Positions 1 to 11,860 of a DNA stretch of 64,000 nt are shown here, piece by piece (position 1 is the first letter of the stretch; every line of letters begins with the position of its first letter). The position numbers and the translations under genes were made by a program. This stretch comes from Paracoccaceae bacterium (GTDB lineage Bacteria > Pseudomonadota > Alphaproteobacteria > Rhodobacterales > Rhodobacteraceae): positions 1 through 64,000 of the forward strand of contig JALSJM010000018.1 of NCBI GenBank assembly GCA_026989355.1, given 5' to 3'. The notes under the pieces were generated by a model that ran no database searches, had not been told where the DNA came from, and saw only the letters and a list, made by a program, of their open reading frames with translations.

Positions 1-609
1 CACGACATCATCGCCGATATCAGCCCGGCCGCCGAAATCCGCATGATGAACGAGCCAGTCGGCACGGATAATATCGACCGCTTCCTGGACGGTGTGGATC
101 TGGTTGTGGATGCACTGGATGTATTTTCGCAAACCGCGCGCCGGATTGTGTTCAGCAATGCCCGCAAAAGGGGGATTCCGGTGTTCTCGGCCGCCCCGCT
201 GGGGTTCAGCGCCGTGATGTTCAACTTTCATCCCGACGGGATGAGTTATGACGAATTCGCCGGCCTGAAAGACGGCATGACAGAAAGGCAGATGGCACTG
301 CATTTCATCTGTGCGATCGGCGCACAGGGGCCGCACCTGAAATACATGGATACAAAGGGGGTGGGCGCCGAGGAAGGTGCTGCGCCGTCATTGGGAATGG
401 CCTGCCAGATCGGTGCGGGCATGGTTGCCACCGAAATTACCTGCTATCTGCTGGGGCGACGCGAACCCCAATGGGTGCCGCATTTTTCCCAGTTTGATCC
501 CTATGATCGCAGCTACAAGCGGCGCTACCGCCGTTGGGGGGCAAAAAACCCGATCCAGCGGTTGCGCATGCAAGTGGTCAAACGCATGATCCCCGCGATG
601 AACGACTGA
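1..609 (+). CDS. ThiF/MoeB/HesA-family (E1-like) adenylyltransferase, 3' part
   Basis: The frame is already open at the left edge and ends at TGA (607-609), so only the C-terminal ~202 residues are visible. The visible start reads ISPAAEIR, followed by a hydrophobic strand and acidic loop (VDLVVDALDVF). This is the usual E1-fold pattern in which residues are counted against a conserved aspartate and the next strand carries 'FSNARKRGIPVFSAAPLG'. The ATP-binding Gly-rich loop and Arg finger would lie outside the window. Family members adenylate the C-terminus of a small carrier protein or a small acid. The C-terminal 60 residues are basic and aromatic rich and match nothing I recognise. The gene sits 15 nt before an acyl-CoA synthetase and is probably co-transcribed with it. 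The partner substrate is unknown. Confidence 0.75.
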   Translation, partial: HDIIADISPAAEIRMMNEPVGTDNIDRFLDGVDLVVDALDVFSQTARRIVFSNARKRGIPVFSAAPLGFSAVMFNFHPDGMSYDEFAGLKDGMTERQMALHFICAIGAQGPHLKYMDTKGVGAEEGAAPSLGMACQIGAGMVATEITCYLLGRREPQWVPHFSQFDPYDRSYKRRYRRWGAKNPIQRLRMQVVKRMIPAMND

Positions 610-624
610 CGGAGCGTCAGGTTC

Positions 625-2205
625 ATGGGGATTCTGACAAATCTGTTCCTGTCGCGGATCAGGCTGCCGCGGGATATCCACCGCTACGCCTTTCGCAAAT
701 ATCCCGAACGCAGGGCATTGCAGTTTGCCGATCATGCCATGACATACGGCCAATTGCAGGATCGCAGCTATCGTCTGGTGCAGGCATGGCATGCTCTTGG
801 ACTGAAAAAGGGCGATGTGGTTTTTGCGCATGTGGATAGCGGAGCAGAGTTTTTCGAGATCAGGACGGCCGCCCTGGAAACCGGTGTGGTACTGACGGTT
901 TTCCATGGCCTGCACACGCCGGATTTCATTGTCGGTGCCGCGCTGGCCGCTCGTCCCAAACTCTTGATTGTCGATAATGATTTCGCCCCGGAGAGCCAGG
1001 CGGCATTCGCCCGCGCCCTGCCCGATGTTCCCGTCTGGGAAACCGGCCCGAACAACCGTTACGAAACACGGATTGCCGCTCATGAACCGATCCCCTCGAA
1101 GGCGGATCTGCGGCCGGATGACCCGATGGTGCTGGGCTTTACCTCGGGCACGACAGGGCCGCCCAAAGGGCTGATTTCCAGCCATGGCGCGGCAATCGCC
1201 AGCCTGAAACTGATCATCCGGAACCTGAAGATCAGGCCGGATCGCAAGATGATCAACATCTCGCTTTCGGCAATCCCGCTTTTCGGCGCGGGATCCGGCC
1301 TGATTTTTCCGTCCCTGTTAAGCGGCGGAACATTGGTTGTGATGCAGGGCTACAGCCCGGAAGCCCTTGTGAAACTGGTCAGAAAGCACCGCGTTACCCG
1401 CCTGTTCCTGACCCCGAGCCATCTGATCGACCTGCTGGACATGCCGCCCGAAACGGATGCCGATCTGGCGACGGTCACACATATCGTTTACGGCACCTCC
1501 AACATGCCCGCCGCCAAGCTGGAAGAGGCCCTGAACCGTTTTGGCGCCGCTTTCCAGCAAGGATACGGACAGGCCGAGGTTCTGCCCCCTGTCAGCCTGC
1601 TGACACCGGAAATGCACCGGCAAGACGGCAAGCCTGCACCACGCGATGTTCTGCGCTCCTGCGGCAAGGTGGTGAAAGGCGTGAAGGTCCGCATCATGGG
1701 GCCGGAGGGCAAGGAACTGCAGCCAGGTCAGACCGGCGAAATACATGTGCAGACCCCTACCCGTCTGCAAACCTACCTGGATCCGGATCACAACAAGGGT
1801 GTCATTCTGGACGACGGATGGTTCAGAACCGGAGATCACGGTTTTCTTGACCATGACGGCTATCTGCACGTTACCGACCGCGCGGCAGATATCATTCACA
1901 CCGATAACGGCCCGGTTTATCCGCGCCCGGTCGAGGAAGAGGCCCACGATCATCCGGCCGTCAAGGAATGTTGCCTGATCGAAATCGACAACAGGCCCGT
2001 TCTGTTCATCTCTCTTCGGGATCGGTCAGTCAGCCGAGACCGGAAAGAAATCACCGGAGAGATCGCAAATCTGCTGAAACAGCGCCTCCCTCCCGAACAA
2101 CGCCCGCATGACATCCGCCTGCTGCCGGAAATCCCGCGCAGCTTCCTGGGCAAGGTCATGCGCAGAGAAGCAAAGGTAAGGATGCAGAATGAACATGACC
2201 AGTAG
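625..2205 (+). CDS. AMP-forming acyl-CoA synthetase / acyl-adenylate ligase
   Basis: 526 residues, the usual size of class I adenylate-forming enzymes. Core motifs are in order: the phosphate-binding loop TSGTTGPPKG near residue 175, YGQAEV (A5) near 315, TGDHGFLDHDGYLHVTDR (A7/A8) near 395-415, and the C-terminal catalytic lysine in FLGKVMRRE near 510. The hinge segment after DRAADII is divergent (HTDNGPVYPRPVEEE instead of the usual GGxNVxPxEIE), so substrate or partner may be unusual. It should activate a carboxylic acid, probably a fatty or aromatic acid, as an acyl-adenylate and then a CoA thioester. It lies between an E1-like gene and a transporter gene, overlapping the latter by 17 nt. 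The three-gene operon has lower GC than the rest of the window. Confidence 0.85.
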   Translation: MGILTNLFLSRIRLPRDIHRYAFRKYPERRALQFADHAMTYGQLQDRSYRLVQAWHALGLKKGDVVFAHVDSGAEFFEIRTAALETGVVLTVFHGLHTPDFIVGAALAARPKLLIVDNDFAPESQAAFARALPDVPVWETGPNNRYETRIAAHEPIPSKADLRPDDPMVLGFTSGTTGPPKGLISSHGAAIASLKLIIRNLKIRPDRKMINISLSAIPLFGAGSGLIFPSLLSGGTLVVMQGYSPEALVKLVRKHRVTRLFLTPSHLIDLLDMPPETDADLATVTHIVYGTSNMPAAKLEEALNRFGAAFQQGYGQAEVLPPVSLLTPEMHRQDGKPAPRDVLRSCGKVVKGVKVRIMGPEGKELQPGQTGEIHVQTPTRLQTYLDPDHNKGVILDDGWFRTGDHGFLDHDGYLHVTDRAADIIHTDNGPVYPRPVEEEAHDHPAVKECCLIEIDNRPVLFISLRDRSVSRDRKEITGEIANLLKQRLPPEQRPHDIRLLPEIPRSFLGKVMRREAKVRMQNEHDQ

Positions 2206-3613
2206 CACGACGGAACAACAAGCAGGAATACCCCAGAAACTGGGCTACGGGGTTGGTGCGATTGCCTATGCCCTGCCATATCAGATCATGGCCAGCTTCT
2301 TCCTGTTCTTCGTCACCTCCATCCTGCATGTCCCGCCAACCGTTGCCGGTGCAATCGTTGCCATTTCCGTATTCTGGGATGCCATCACCGACCCGTGGGT
2401 CGGTGCCGTGTCCGATCGCACGCGCTCTGCCCGCTTCGGGCGGCGCCACCAGTTCCTGTTGCTGGGCGGGATAGGAACGGCCATCGGAAGCTGGTTCCTG
2501 TGGTCCATTTCCCCTGAGATGGACATGACGCAAAAGATCATCCTGTTGCTGCTTGCCGTTCTGTTCACCAAAACCATGAATACGTTTTACGGCGCGCCCT
2601 ACTATGCACTGGGCGGAACGATCAGCAGGGATTACGACGTGCGCTCATCGCTGCAAGGATGGCGGGCGGCCTTTCATGTGATTGGCATGATCCTTGCGCT
2701 GGTTGGCACGCAGATCCTGTTTTTCCGCAGCACGCCCGATTTCCCGCGCGGTCAGCTGAATCCGGCGGCCTATCCGAAAATCGGTCTGGCGATTGCCGTC
2801 ATCACGGTGCTGATCGCGGTCATGGCCTATATGATGATCCCCAAGGATCACGGGAACGGATCGGCGCAAAAGACGCCGGGCACCCTGAAAATGGTAAAGG
2901 CTGCCCTTGCAAACAAGAGCTTTCGCGCCATTCTGCTGGTCATCTTTGTCATCGAGGCGTCATTCCAGATCATGGTCAGCCTTGGTACGCATGTGAATAC
3001 TTTCACCTATCATCTGACCGGGCCGCAAATGGGTGTTCTGGGGCTGTCCCTGTTGGGCATGTCCGTTGTCTCGCAGCCGTTCTGGGTGTTCATGTGCCGG
3101 AAATTCGAGAAACGCACGGCGCTGATTGTCGGGATGGTTTTCGGGCTGATCGGGTTTGTCGGCATGCCATGGGCACATGTGGGGTTCGGCTGGTTGCCGG
3201 TTGATGCCCCGAGCACGCTGTTAACCCTGTCGCTGTTCAGCATGGTGGCGGGCATAGGCAACGGTGCTTTCATGAGCATTCCCTTTTCCATGGTTGCCGA
3301 TTCCGCCGACGAAGGCCAGCTGCTTACGGACCATCAGCAGGAAGGGCTGTATTTCGGTCTGTATACCTTTGCCTACAAACTGGGGATTTCCGTCAGCGTG
3401 TTCATCGGAGGCATTCTTCTGGATGTGATCGGCTTCGTTCCCGAAGCAAAGGAACAGAGCGCGGAAACCGCCTATCAGCTGGCGATTGCGCCGACATGGC
3501 TTCTGATGCTTGCCACCCCGGTCATTCTATGGCTGGTTATGGGATACCGGATCGACCGCAGGCGGCATGCAGAAACCTTGTCCAGGCTGAAAGCGAAACG
3601 CGGATCCGATTGA
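2189..3613 (+). CDS. MFS transporter, GPH/MFS_2-type
   Basis: 474 residues with about 12 hydrophobic segments. The loop TDPWVGAVSDRTRSARFGRR (about residues 66-86) is the signature of glycoside-pentoside-hexuronide cation symporters and their MFS_2 relatives. The late cytoplasmic loop VADSADEGQLLTDHQQEG followed by LYFGLYTFAYKLG is also typical. Families with this signature carry sugars, glucuronides or, in the MFSD2 branch, lysolipids with Na+ or H+. Because the gene overlaps an acyl-CoA synthetase gene, a lipid or acyl-conjugate substrate is an attractive inference, but it is not proven. The start ATG lies inside the preceding gene, which suggests translational coupling. The gene ends shortly before an IS3 remnant. 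Confidence 0.8.
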   Translation: MNMTSSTTEQQAGIPQKLGYGVGAIAYALPYQIMASFFLFFVTSILHVPPTVAGAIVAISVFWDAITDPWVGAVSDRTRSARFGRRHQFLLLGGIGTAIGSWFLWSISPEMDMTQKIILLLLAVLFTKTMNTFYGAPYYALGGTISRDYDVRSSLQGWRAAFHVIGMILALVGTQILFFRSTPDFPRGQLNPAAYPKIGLAIAVITVLIAVMAYMMIPKDHGNGSAQKTPGTLKMVKAALANKSFRAILLVIFVIEASFQIMVSLGTHVNTFTYHLTGPQMGVLGLSLLGMSVVSQPFWVFMCRKFEKRTALIVGMVFGLIGFVGMPWAHVGFGWLPVDAPSTLLTLSLFSMVAGIGNGAFMSIPFSMVADSADEGQLLTDHQQEGLYFGLYTFAYKLGISVSVFIGGILLDVIGFVPEAKEQSAETAYQLAIAPTWLLMLATPVILWLVMGYRIDRRRHAETLSRLKAKRGSD

Positions 3614-3702
3614 GAATGGGAAGAAATGGCAATCAAGGGCACCCAGACGGAACACCCCGTGATTTGCAAGCGCGGCCCGCTGCCCCGGACGAAAGGAAAT
3701 AC

Positions 3703-4232
3703 TGATCCTGCCCCCATTTCACCGGACAGCCAGGCGGTTTCGGTTCGGGCCCTTTGAAACTTGCGTGGCAAGCGCCATTTGCGGGCCGAGTGCGGGTGGT
3801 TTTCGTCATGATCCTCGATCCGGCCTCCGGTCAACTTGAGAACGGCTCTCGCATCAGGCAGCGGGTTGACCCGGAGGTAGTCACGCGTATGCACGAAGGC
3901 TTCGGCCATGCCGTTGGATTGCGGACTTCGGTAAACCCTTTTGTGGTTGACTGGATCAAGGCCACGGGCCCGTGAGCCAGACGGTTCGGCACCGCCGTGA
4001 TCCGACGACAGCCCTGAGGCACGGGCGCTGCCCCACCAGCCGCTCGATCAGCGGCGGCAGCGTGCGGTTTCTGGTCACGCGGCCATCTCCGCCATGCCTC
4101 TGCAACGTTTCCTCGATGATCCGAAGCTTCTCGGCCGCTGACCAGCACCGGCGCCGGCGACGACCACCATCGGTGATGATCAATCGGACATGAGCACATG
4201 CCCAAGCCTGTGCCTGAGCCCTTGGTTCGGCG
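3703..4232 (-). mobile_element. Decayed IS3-family insertion sequence (OrfA/OrfB fragments)
   Basis: On the minus strand, positions about 4190-4090 encode RRRRRCWSAAEKLRIIEETL, the typical beginning of an IS3-family OrfA helix-turn-helix protein. Positions about 3960-3715 encode RVYRSPQSNGMAEAFV, DYLRVNPLPDA and RIEDHDENHPHS, the conserved end of the OrfB DDE integrase (the region holding its last Glu and the NxxxPH-type motif). Most of OrfA and the N-terminal and central parts of OrfB are missing. The pieces lie in different frames, and the OrfB tail has lost its stop. A TGATCCTGCCCCC sequence at about 3703-3716 looks like the OrfB-side terminal repeat. The OrfA-side end abuts the 3' end of the hydantoinase gene. 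The element cannot be autonomous. Exact ends are uncertain. Confidence 0.75.
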
Positions 4233-4242
4233 CAGATGATGG

Positions 4243-7908
<3,666 letters not shown>

Positions 7909-7961
7909 GTGTGGTCCTTCGTTGACGAATCACAATTTATGTTGATTTATGGGCAAAACGC

Positions 7962-7974
7962 TGACAAATTGTCA
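7962..7974. promoter_or_regulatory. Palindromic operator, GntR-like
   Basis: TGACAAATTGTCA is a perfect 6-1-6 palindrome midway between the divergent hydantoinase and TRAP genes, 40 bp before dctP and 54 bp before the hydantoinase start. Short odd-length palindromes of this kind are usual for GntR/FadR-type regulators of catabolic and TRAP operons. No regulator gene lies next to it, so the protein is unknown. Confidence 0.5.
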
Positions 7975-8013
7975 ATGTAATGGACCGCGAACAACCCAAC
8001 GAGGAGGAAAACC

Positions 8014-8979
8014 ATGAAACTGAAACACGGCATATTCGCCGCCGCCATGGCGCTGGCCGCGCCGGTGGCGGCCGAAACCTGGGACATGCCCACACCCTAT
8101 GGCGATGCCACCTTCCACACCCAGAACATCCAGCAGTTCGCCGCGGATGTTGCCGCGGCCACCGATGGGGCGCTTGAGATCAAGGTGCATTCGGCGGGCT
8201 CGCTGTTTCCCCATGCCGAGATCAAGAACGCGGTGCGCAACCAGCAGGTGCCGATCGGCGAATTCTTCCTGTCGCGCCTGTCCAACGAAGACCCGGCCTT
8301 CGGAGTGGACAGCCTGCCGTTTCTGGCGACATCCTACGAGGATGCCGCGCGCCTGTGGAATGCCCAGAAGCCGGTGGTGACGGCACTGCTTGAAAAGCAG
8401 GGGCTGATGCCGCTGTTCTCGGTACCGTGGCCGGCGCAGGGGCTTTACACGAAGGGGGCGGTGAACAGCGTGGACGATCTGTCGGGGCTGCGCTTTCGCG
8501 CCTATAATGCCACACTCGAGGAATTCGCGCGCCTGGCCGGCGCCGCGCCCGTGCAGGTGGAAGCCCCGGACATCCCGCAGGCCTTCTCGACCGGGCAGGT
8601 CGAGGCGATGATCACCTCGCCCTCGACCGGGGCCAATTCCAAGGCATGGGATTTCGTCTCTCACTATACGCCGATCAATGCCTGGATTCCGAAAAACATC
8701 GTGGTGGTGAACAAGCGGGCCTTCGATCGCCTGCCGTCCGAGGTTCGGGATGCCGTGCTGAAGGCGGCAGCCGAAGCCGAGAAGCGCGGCTGGGAGATGT
8801 CGAAAGCCGAGGCAGAGGCCAAGACGAAGATCATGGCCGACAACGGCATGGTCATCTCCGAGCCTTCGCCCGAACTGGTGGCCGGCCTGCAGGAGATCGG
8901 CGCCAGGATGCTTGAGGGCTGGAAGGCCAAGGCTTCGCCCGAAGCGCTTTCGATCCTCGAAAGCTACGGCGCGCAATAG
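8014..8979 (+). CDS. TRAP transporter substrate-binding protein (DctP family)
   Basis: 321 residues. An N-terminal signal peptide (MKLKHGIFAAAMALAAPVAA, cleavage about residue 20) precedes the DctP fold. Family landmarks are LEIKVHSAGSLFPHAEIKNAVR near 50-70, LSGLRFRAYN near 160 with the conserved arginine that binds the substrate carboxylate, and the region QVEAMITSPSTG near 200. A strong GAGGAG ribosome site precedes the ATG. The protein captures an organic acid in the periplasm and hands it to the DctQM permease encoded just downstream. The divergent hydantoinase/5-oxoprolinase makes 5-oxoproline or a related cyclic amide a reasonable substrate guess. The gene is followed by a stable stem-loop before dctQ. 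Confidence 0.92.
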   Translation: MKLKHGIFAAAMALAAPVAAETWDMPTPYGDATFHTQNIQQFAADVAAATDGALEIKVHSAGSLFPHAEIKNAVRNQQVPIGEFFLSRLSNEDPAFGVDSLPFLATSYEDAARLWNAQKPVVTALLEKQGLMPLFSVPWPAQGLYTKGAVNSVDDLSGLRFRAYNATLEEFARLAGAAPVQVEAPDIPQAFSTGQVEAMITSPSTGANSKAWDFVSHYTPINAWIPKNIVVVNKRAFDRLPSEVRDAVLKAAAEAEKRGWEMSKAEAEAKTKIMADNGMVISEPSPELVAGLQEIGARMLEGWKAKASPEALSILESYGAQ

Positions 8980-8995
8980 GCTTTGCCATTCGTTT

Positions 8996-9020
8996 CCGCC
9001 CGGTGCATGGCGCCGGGCGG
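8996..9020 (+). terminator. Intercistronic stem-loop between dctP and dctQ
   Basis: CCGCCCGG (8996-9003) and CCGGGCGG (9013-9020) form a perfect 8-bp GC stem with a 9-nt loop, 17 nt after the dctP stop. No T-run follows, so it is more likely a partial attenuator or a 3' RNA-stabilising hairpin than a full terminator. It would give more binding protein than permease. Confidence 0.6.
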
Positions 9021-9078
9021 AGCATTGCCACCGGCACGATGGATGCTCTTCGGATGCACAAGGCAGGGATCCCGGAAA

Positions 9079-9603
9079 ATGCGCCGCCTTCTCGACACTC
9101 TCTATGCGGCCGCAGCCGCGATTGCCGGGATTTCCATTCTCGGCATCTGCCTGCTGGTAAGCGCACAGATCATGCTCAACATCGCGGCGCGGCTTCTGGG
9201 GCCGGGCCATGCGCTGACCATCCCCTCATACGCCGATTTCGCGGGCTTCATGCTGGCTGCCGCCACCTTTCTGGCGCTCGGCCCCACCCTGCGCCAGGGT
9301 GGTCATATCCGGGTAACGCTGCTGACGCGCCGCCTCGGGGGGCGCCTGGCGCTCGGGCTCGAACTGTTCGTGCTGGCCATCACCGCCGCACTGACCGGTT
9401 TCGTGCTGCGCTATGTGGTGCAGCTGATCGGGGAAAGCTGGCGCTACAATGATCTTTCGCCCGGCATCATCCCGATCCCGCTGTGGATCCCGCAATGCCT
9501 GATGGCCCTGGGACTGGTGATCCTGCTGATCGCGCTGATCGATACCTTTCTTGGCGATCTGCGAAGCGGCCGTCCTTCGTTGCAGAACCCCGACGAAACA
9601 TAG
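9079..9603 (+). CDS. TRAP transporter small permease (DctQ family)
   Basis: 174 residues from the ATG at 9079 (MRRLLDTLYAAAA). Longer in-frame starts exist back to 8983, but they would cross the stem-loop after dctP and add a non-membrane leader, so the shorter start is preferred. AGGG lies about 10 nt upstream. Four hydrophobic segments are visible (about residues 10-35, 50-70, 90-110 and 135-160), as expected for DctQ. The loop GPTLRQGGHIRVTLL after segment two is the usual conserved DctQ feature. It forms the membrane complex with DctM, whose gene begins 15 nt downstream. Confidence 0.88.
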   Translation: MRRLLDTLYAAAAAIAGISILGICLLVSAQIMLNIAARLLGPGHALTIPSYADFAGFMLAAATFLALGPTLRQGGHIRVTLLTRRLGGRLALGLELFVLAITAALTGFVLRYVVQLIGESWRYNDLSPGIIPIPLWIPQCLMALGLVILLIALIDTFLGDLRSGRPSLQNPDET

Positions 9604-9618
9604 CAGGGAACAGAACGC

Positions 9619-10920
9619 ATGTCGGATCCGATGATCGGCCTGACCCTTCTGGCCCTGCTGATCGGGCTTCTTGCCGCCGGAGTCTGGGTGGCCGTTTCGC
9701 TGACCATCGTGGGGCTGGTGGCGCTGGTGGCATTTTCCAACGCGCCGGCGGGGCTGGTGCTGGCCACCACATGGTGGGGGCACAGCCACAGCTGGGCGCT
9801 TGCGGCATTGCCGTTGTTCATCCTGATGGGCGAGATCCTGCTGCGTTCCCGCCTGGCCGACGACATGTTCTCGGGGCTTGCCCCCTGGCTGGGCCGGCTG
9901 CCGGGGCGGCTGCTGCATGTGAACGTGCTGGGCTGTGCGATCTTTGCCGCAGTCAGCGGATCCTCCGCCGCCACCGCCGCCACAATCGGGCGCATGTCGG
10001 TGCCCGAACTGAGGAAACGCGGCTATCCCGAAAACCTGGTGATCGGCACGCTGGCCGGGTCGGCCACGCTGGGGCTGCTGATTCCGCCCTCGATCATCCT
10101 GATCGTCTATGGGGTGGCAACCGAGCAATCCATCGCCCGCCTGTTCATTGCCGGCATTCTGCCGGGGCTGATGCTGGTGCTGCTGTTTGCCGGCTATGTG
10201 GTGCTGCGCGCCTGGATGAGCCCGGCCCTGATCCCCGATGCGGGCCCGCGCATGGGGCTGCGCGAAAAGCTTGTGGCCTCGCGCCGGCTGATCCCGGTGA
10301 TGCTGCTGATCGCGGGTGTGATCGGCTCGATCTATACCGGGGTCGCTTCGCCTACCGATGCCGCCGCGCTCGGGGTGCTGCTTTCGGTGATCCTGGCCGC
10401 CGCAACCGGAAGCTTCAGCCGGGCGCTGTTCATCGAGGCGCTGTTGAGCGCCACCCGCACCAGCGCCATGATCGCCCTGATCCTGCTGGCTGCGGCCTTT
10501 CTGTCCACGGCCATGGGGTTTGTCGGCCTGCCGCGCAACCTGGCCGCCTGGATTGCCGCGATGGAGTTGTCACCGGCCGCGCTGCTGGTGGTTCTGACGA
10601 TGTTCTTCGTGGTGCTCGGATGCTTTCTTGACGGCATTTCGGTGGTGGTGCTCACCACCTCGATCATCATGCCGATGGTCACTGCCGTGGGGATCGATCC
10701 CCTGTGGTTCGGAATCTATCTGGTGATCGTGGTCGAGATGAGCCAGATCACCCCGCCGGTGGGTTTCAACCTGTTCGTGATCCAGGGGCTTACGGGAATC
10801 GACATCCTGCGCATCGCACGGGCGGCCTTCCCCTTTTTCCTGCTGCTGCTGCTGGGGGTGGTGCTGATCAGCATCTGGCCGGACATCGTTACCTGGCTGC
10901 CGCGGGCCATGAACAGTTGA
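9619..10920 (+). CDS. TRAP transporter large permease (DctM family)
   Basis: 433 residues and about 12 membrane segments, typical of DctM. Conserved features include ALPLFILMGEILLRS near 60, FAAVSGSSAATAATIGRMSVPELRKRGY near 110-140 (the Na+-site region), LAGSATLGLLIPPSIILIVYG near 150, YTGVASPTDAAALGV near 235, and VVEMSQITPPVGFNLFVIQG near 375. It is the ion-coupled transport subunit acting with DctQ and the periplasmic DctP encoded upstream. It is the last gene of the operon. A long inverted repeat lies between it and the convergent olsA gene. Confidence 0.93.
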   Translation: MSDPMIGLTLLALLIGLLAAGVWVAVSLTIVGLVALVAFSNAPAGLVLATTWWGHSHSWALAALPLFILMGEILLRSRLADDMFSGLAPWLGRLPGRLLHVNVLGCAIFAAVSGSSAATAATIGRMSVPELRKRGYPENLVIGTLAGSATLGLLIPPSIILIVYGVATEQSIARLFIAGILPGLMLVLLFAGYVVLRAWMSPALIPDAGPRMGLREKLVASRRLIPVMLLIAGVIGSIYTGVASPTDAAALGVLLSVILAAATGSFSRALFIEALLSATRTSAMIALILLAAAFLSTAMGFVGLPRNLAAWIAAMELSPAALLVVLTMFFVVLGCFLDGISVVVLTTSIIMPMVTAVGIDPLWFGIYLVIVVEMSQITPPVGFNLFVIQGLTGIDILRIARAAFPFFLLLLLGVVLISIWPDIVTWLPRAMNS

Positions 10921-10946
10921 GCCCTGCCCGGCTTGCCGCCTCGCCT

Positions 10947-10997
10947 CGCCCTGTGCCCTTTTTGCCTCCGGCGCCCCCCGGCCCCGGGCACAGGGCG
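10947..10997. terminator. 12-bp inverted repeat between convergent dctM and olsA
   Basis: CGCCCTGTGCCC (10947-10958) and GGGCACAGGGCG (10986-10997) are perfect inverted repeats separated by 27 nt that include a T5 tract and further GC-rich pairing. It lies in the 79-bp gap between two gene ends that face each other, the right place for a two-way terminator. It lacks a T-run directly after the stem. Confidence 0.55.
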
Positions 10998-10999
10998 TG

Positions 11000-11860
11000 T
11001 CAGACGGTGCTGTCGGCAGGAATCCCGGAAACGGCCGGGGCATATTGCGCGAAACCGGCGCGCACCGCCTGTTCGCAGGCCGCGGCCAGGGCCTTTCGGT
11101 CTGGAAAATCGCGCACCTGCAGCGGTGCGTGAAAAACCACATCCACCCGGCCCTGGCGCTGCGCAGCCAGCACATGCAGCATGTGGCTGCCGAATTCCAT
11201 GTCGCCCCACCAGCCATAGAAACGGGGATCTTCGCCGGCCGGCGCCCGATAGATCACGCTTACCGGCTGAATCCACAGCTCACGGCGCAGTTCGGGGGAA
11301 AGGAAGGCCTGAAACAGCGTCGGCTTGAACGGCAGCACCCGCAACCCGTCGGTCGAGGTGCCCTCGGGGAAGAACAGCAGCCGGTGGCCGGCCTTCAGGC
11401 GTTTTTCAAGCACCCGGTTATGCGCGCGCGCCTCGTGGCGGCGACGGCGGATGAAGACGGTGCCCGTGGCCCGCGCCAGCCAGCCGATCACCGGCCAGCC
11501 GGCCACTTCGGCCTTGGCCACGAAACAGATGCGGTCGGCGGCGTTCAGCGCACAGATATCGATCCATGAGCAATGGTTGGCCACCAGCGCCCCGCCCTCT
11601 TTCATCGTTCTGCCGTGACAGCGCCATTTCAGCCCCATCAGCCACAGCACCGACCGGCAGACTGCAACGGTGACATATGGTGTCACCGGCCGGCGCAGGC
11701 CGAACAGCGGGCGTTCGCCAAGCCGCAGCAGCAGCATCAGCGCCAGCCCCCCCGACAGCACCAGCGCGATCGGCACCCCCCGCCGCAGCACCCTGAACCA
11801 GCCGGCGGGGCCGGGGCTGACGTCAAGCGCCGGTTCCTCGGAATGCCATGTCCGGCTCAT
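11000..11860 (-). CDS. olsA: Lyso-ornithine lipid O-acyltransferase (PlsC family)
   Basis: 286 residues. It contains the acyltransferase box NHCSWID (NHX4D) near residue 110 and the acceptor-site box FPEGTSTDG near 180, the two hallmarks of the PlsC/LPLAT family. An N-terminal hydrophobic stretch (IALVLSGGLALMLLL) should hold it at the inner face of the membrane. The start overlaps the stop of the upstream OlsB-like gene by 4 nt. OlsA transfers a second fatty acyl chain from acyl-ACP to lyso-ornithine lipid, and related enzymes also acylate lysophosphatidic acid. The pairing with OlsB is the reason for choosing OlsA over a general PlsC. Confidence 0.85.
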   Translation of the reverse strand: MSRTWHSEEPALDVSPGPAGWFRVLRRGVPIALVLSGGLALMLLLRLGERPLFGLRRPVTPYVTVAVCRSVLWLMGLKWRCHGRTMKEGGALVANHCSWIDICALNAADRICFVAKAEVAGWPVIGWLARATGTVFIRRRRHEARAHNRVLEKRLKAGHRLLFFPEGTSTDGLRVLPFKPTLFQAFLSPELRRELWIQPVSVIYRAPAGEDPRFYGWWGDMEFGSHMLHVLAAQRQGRVDVVFHAPLQVRDFPDRKALAAACEQAVRAGFAQYAPAVSGIPADSTV

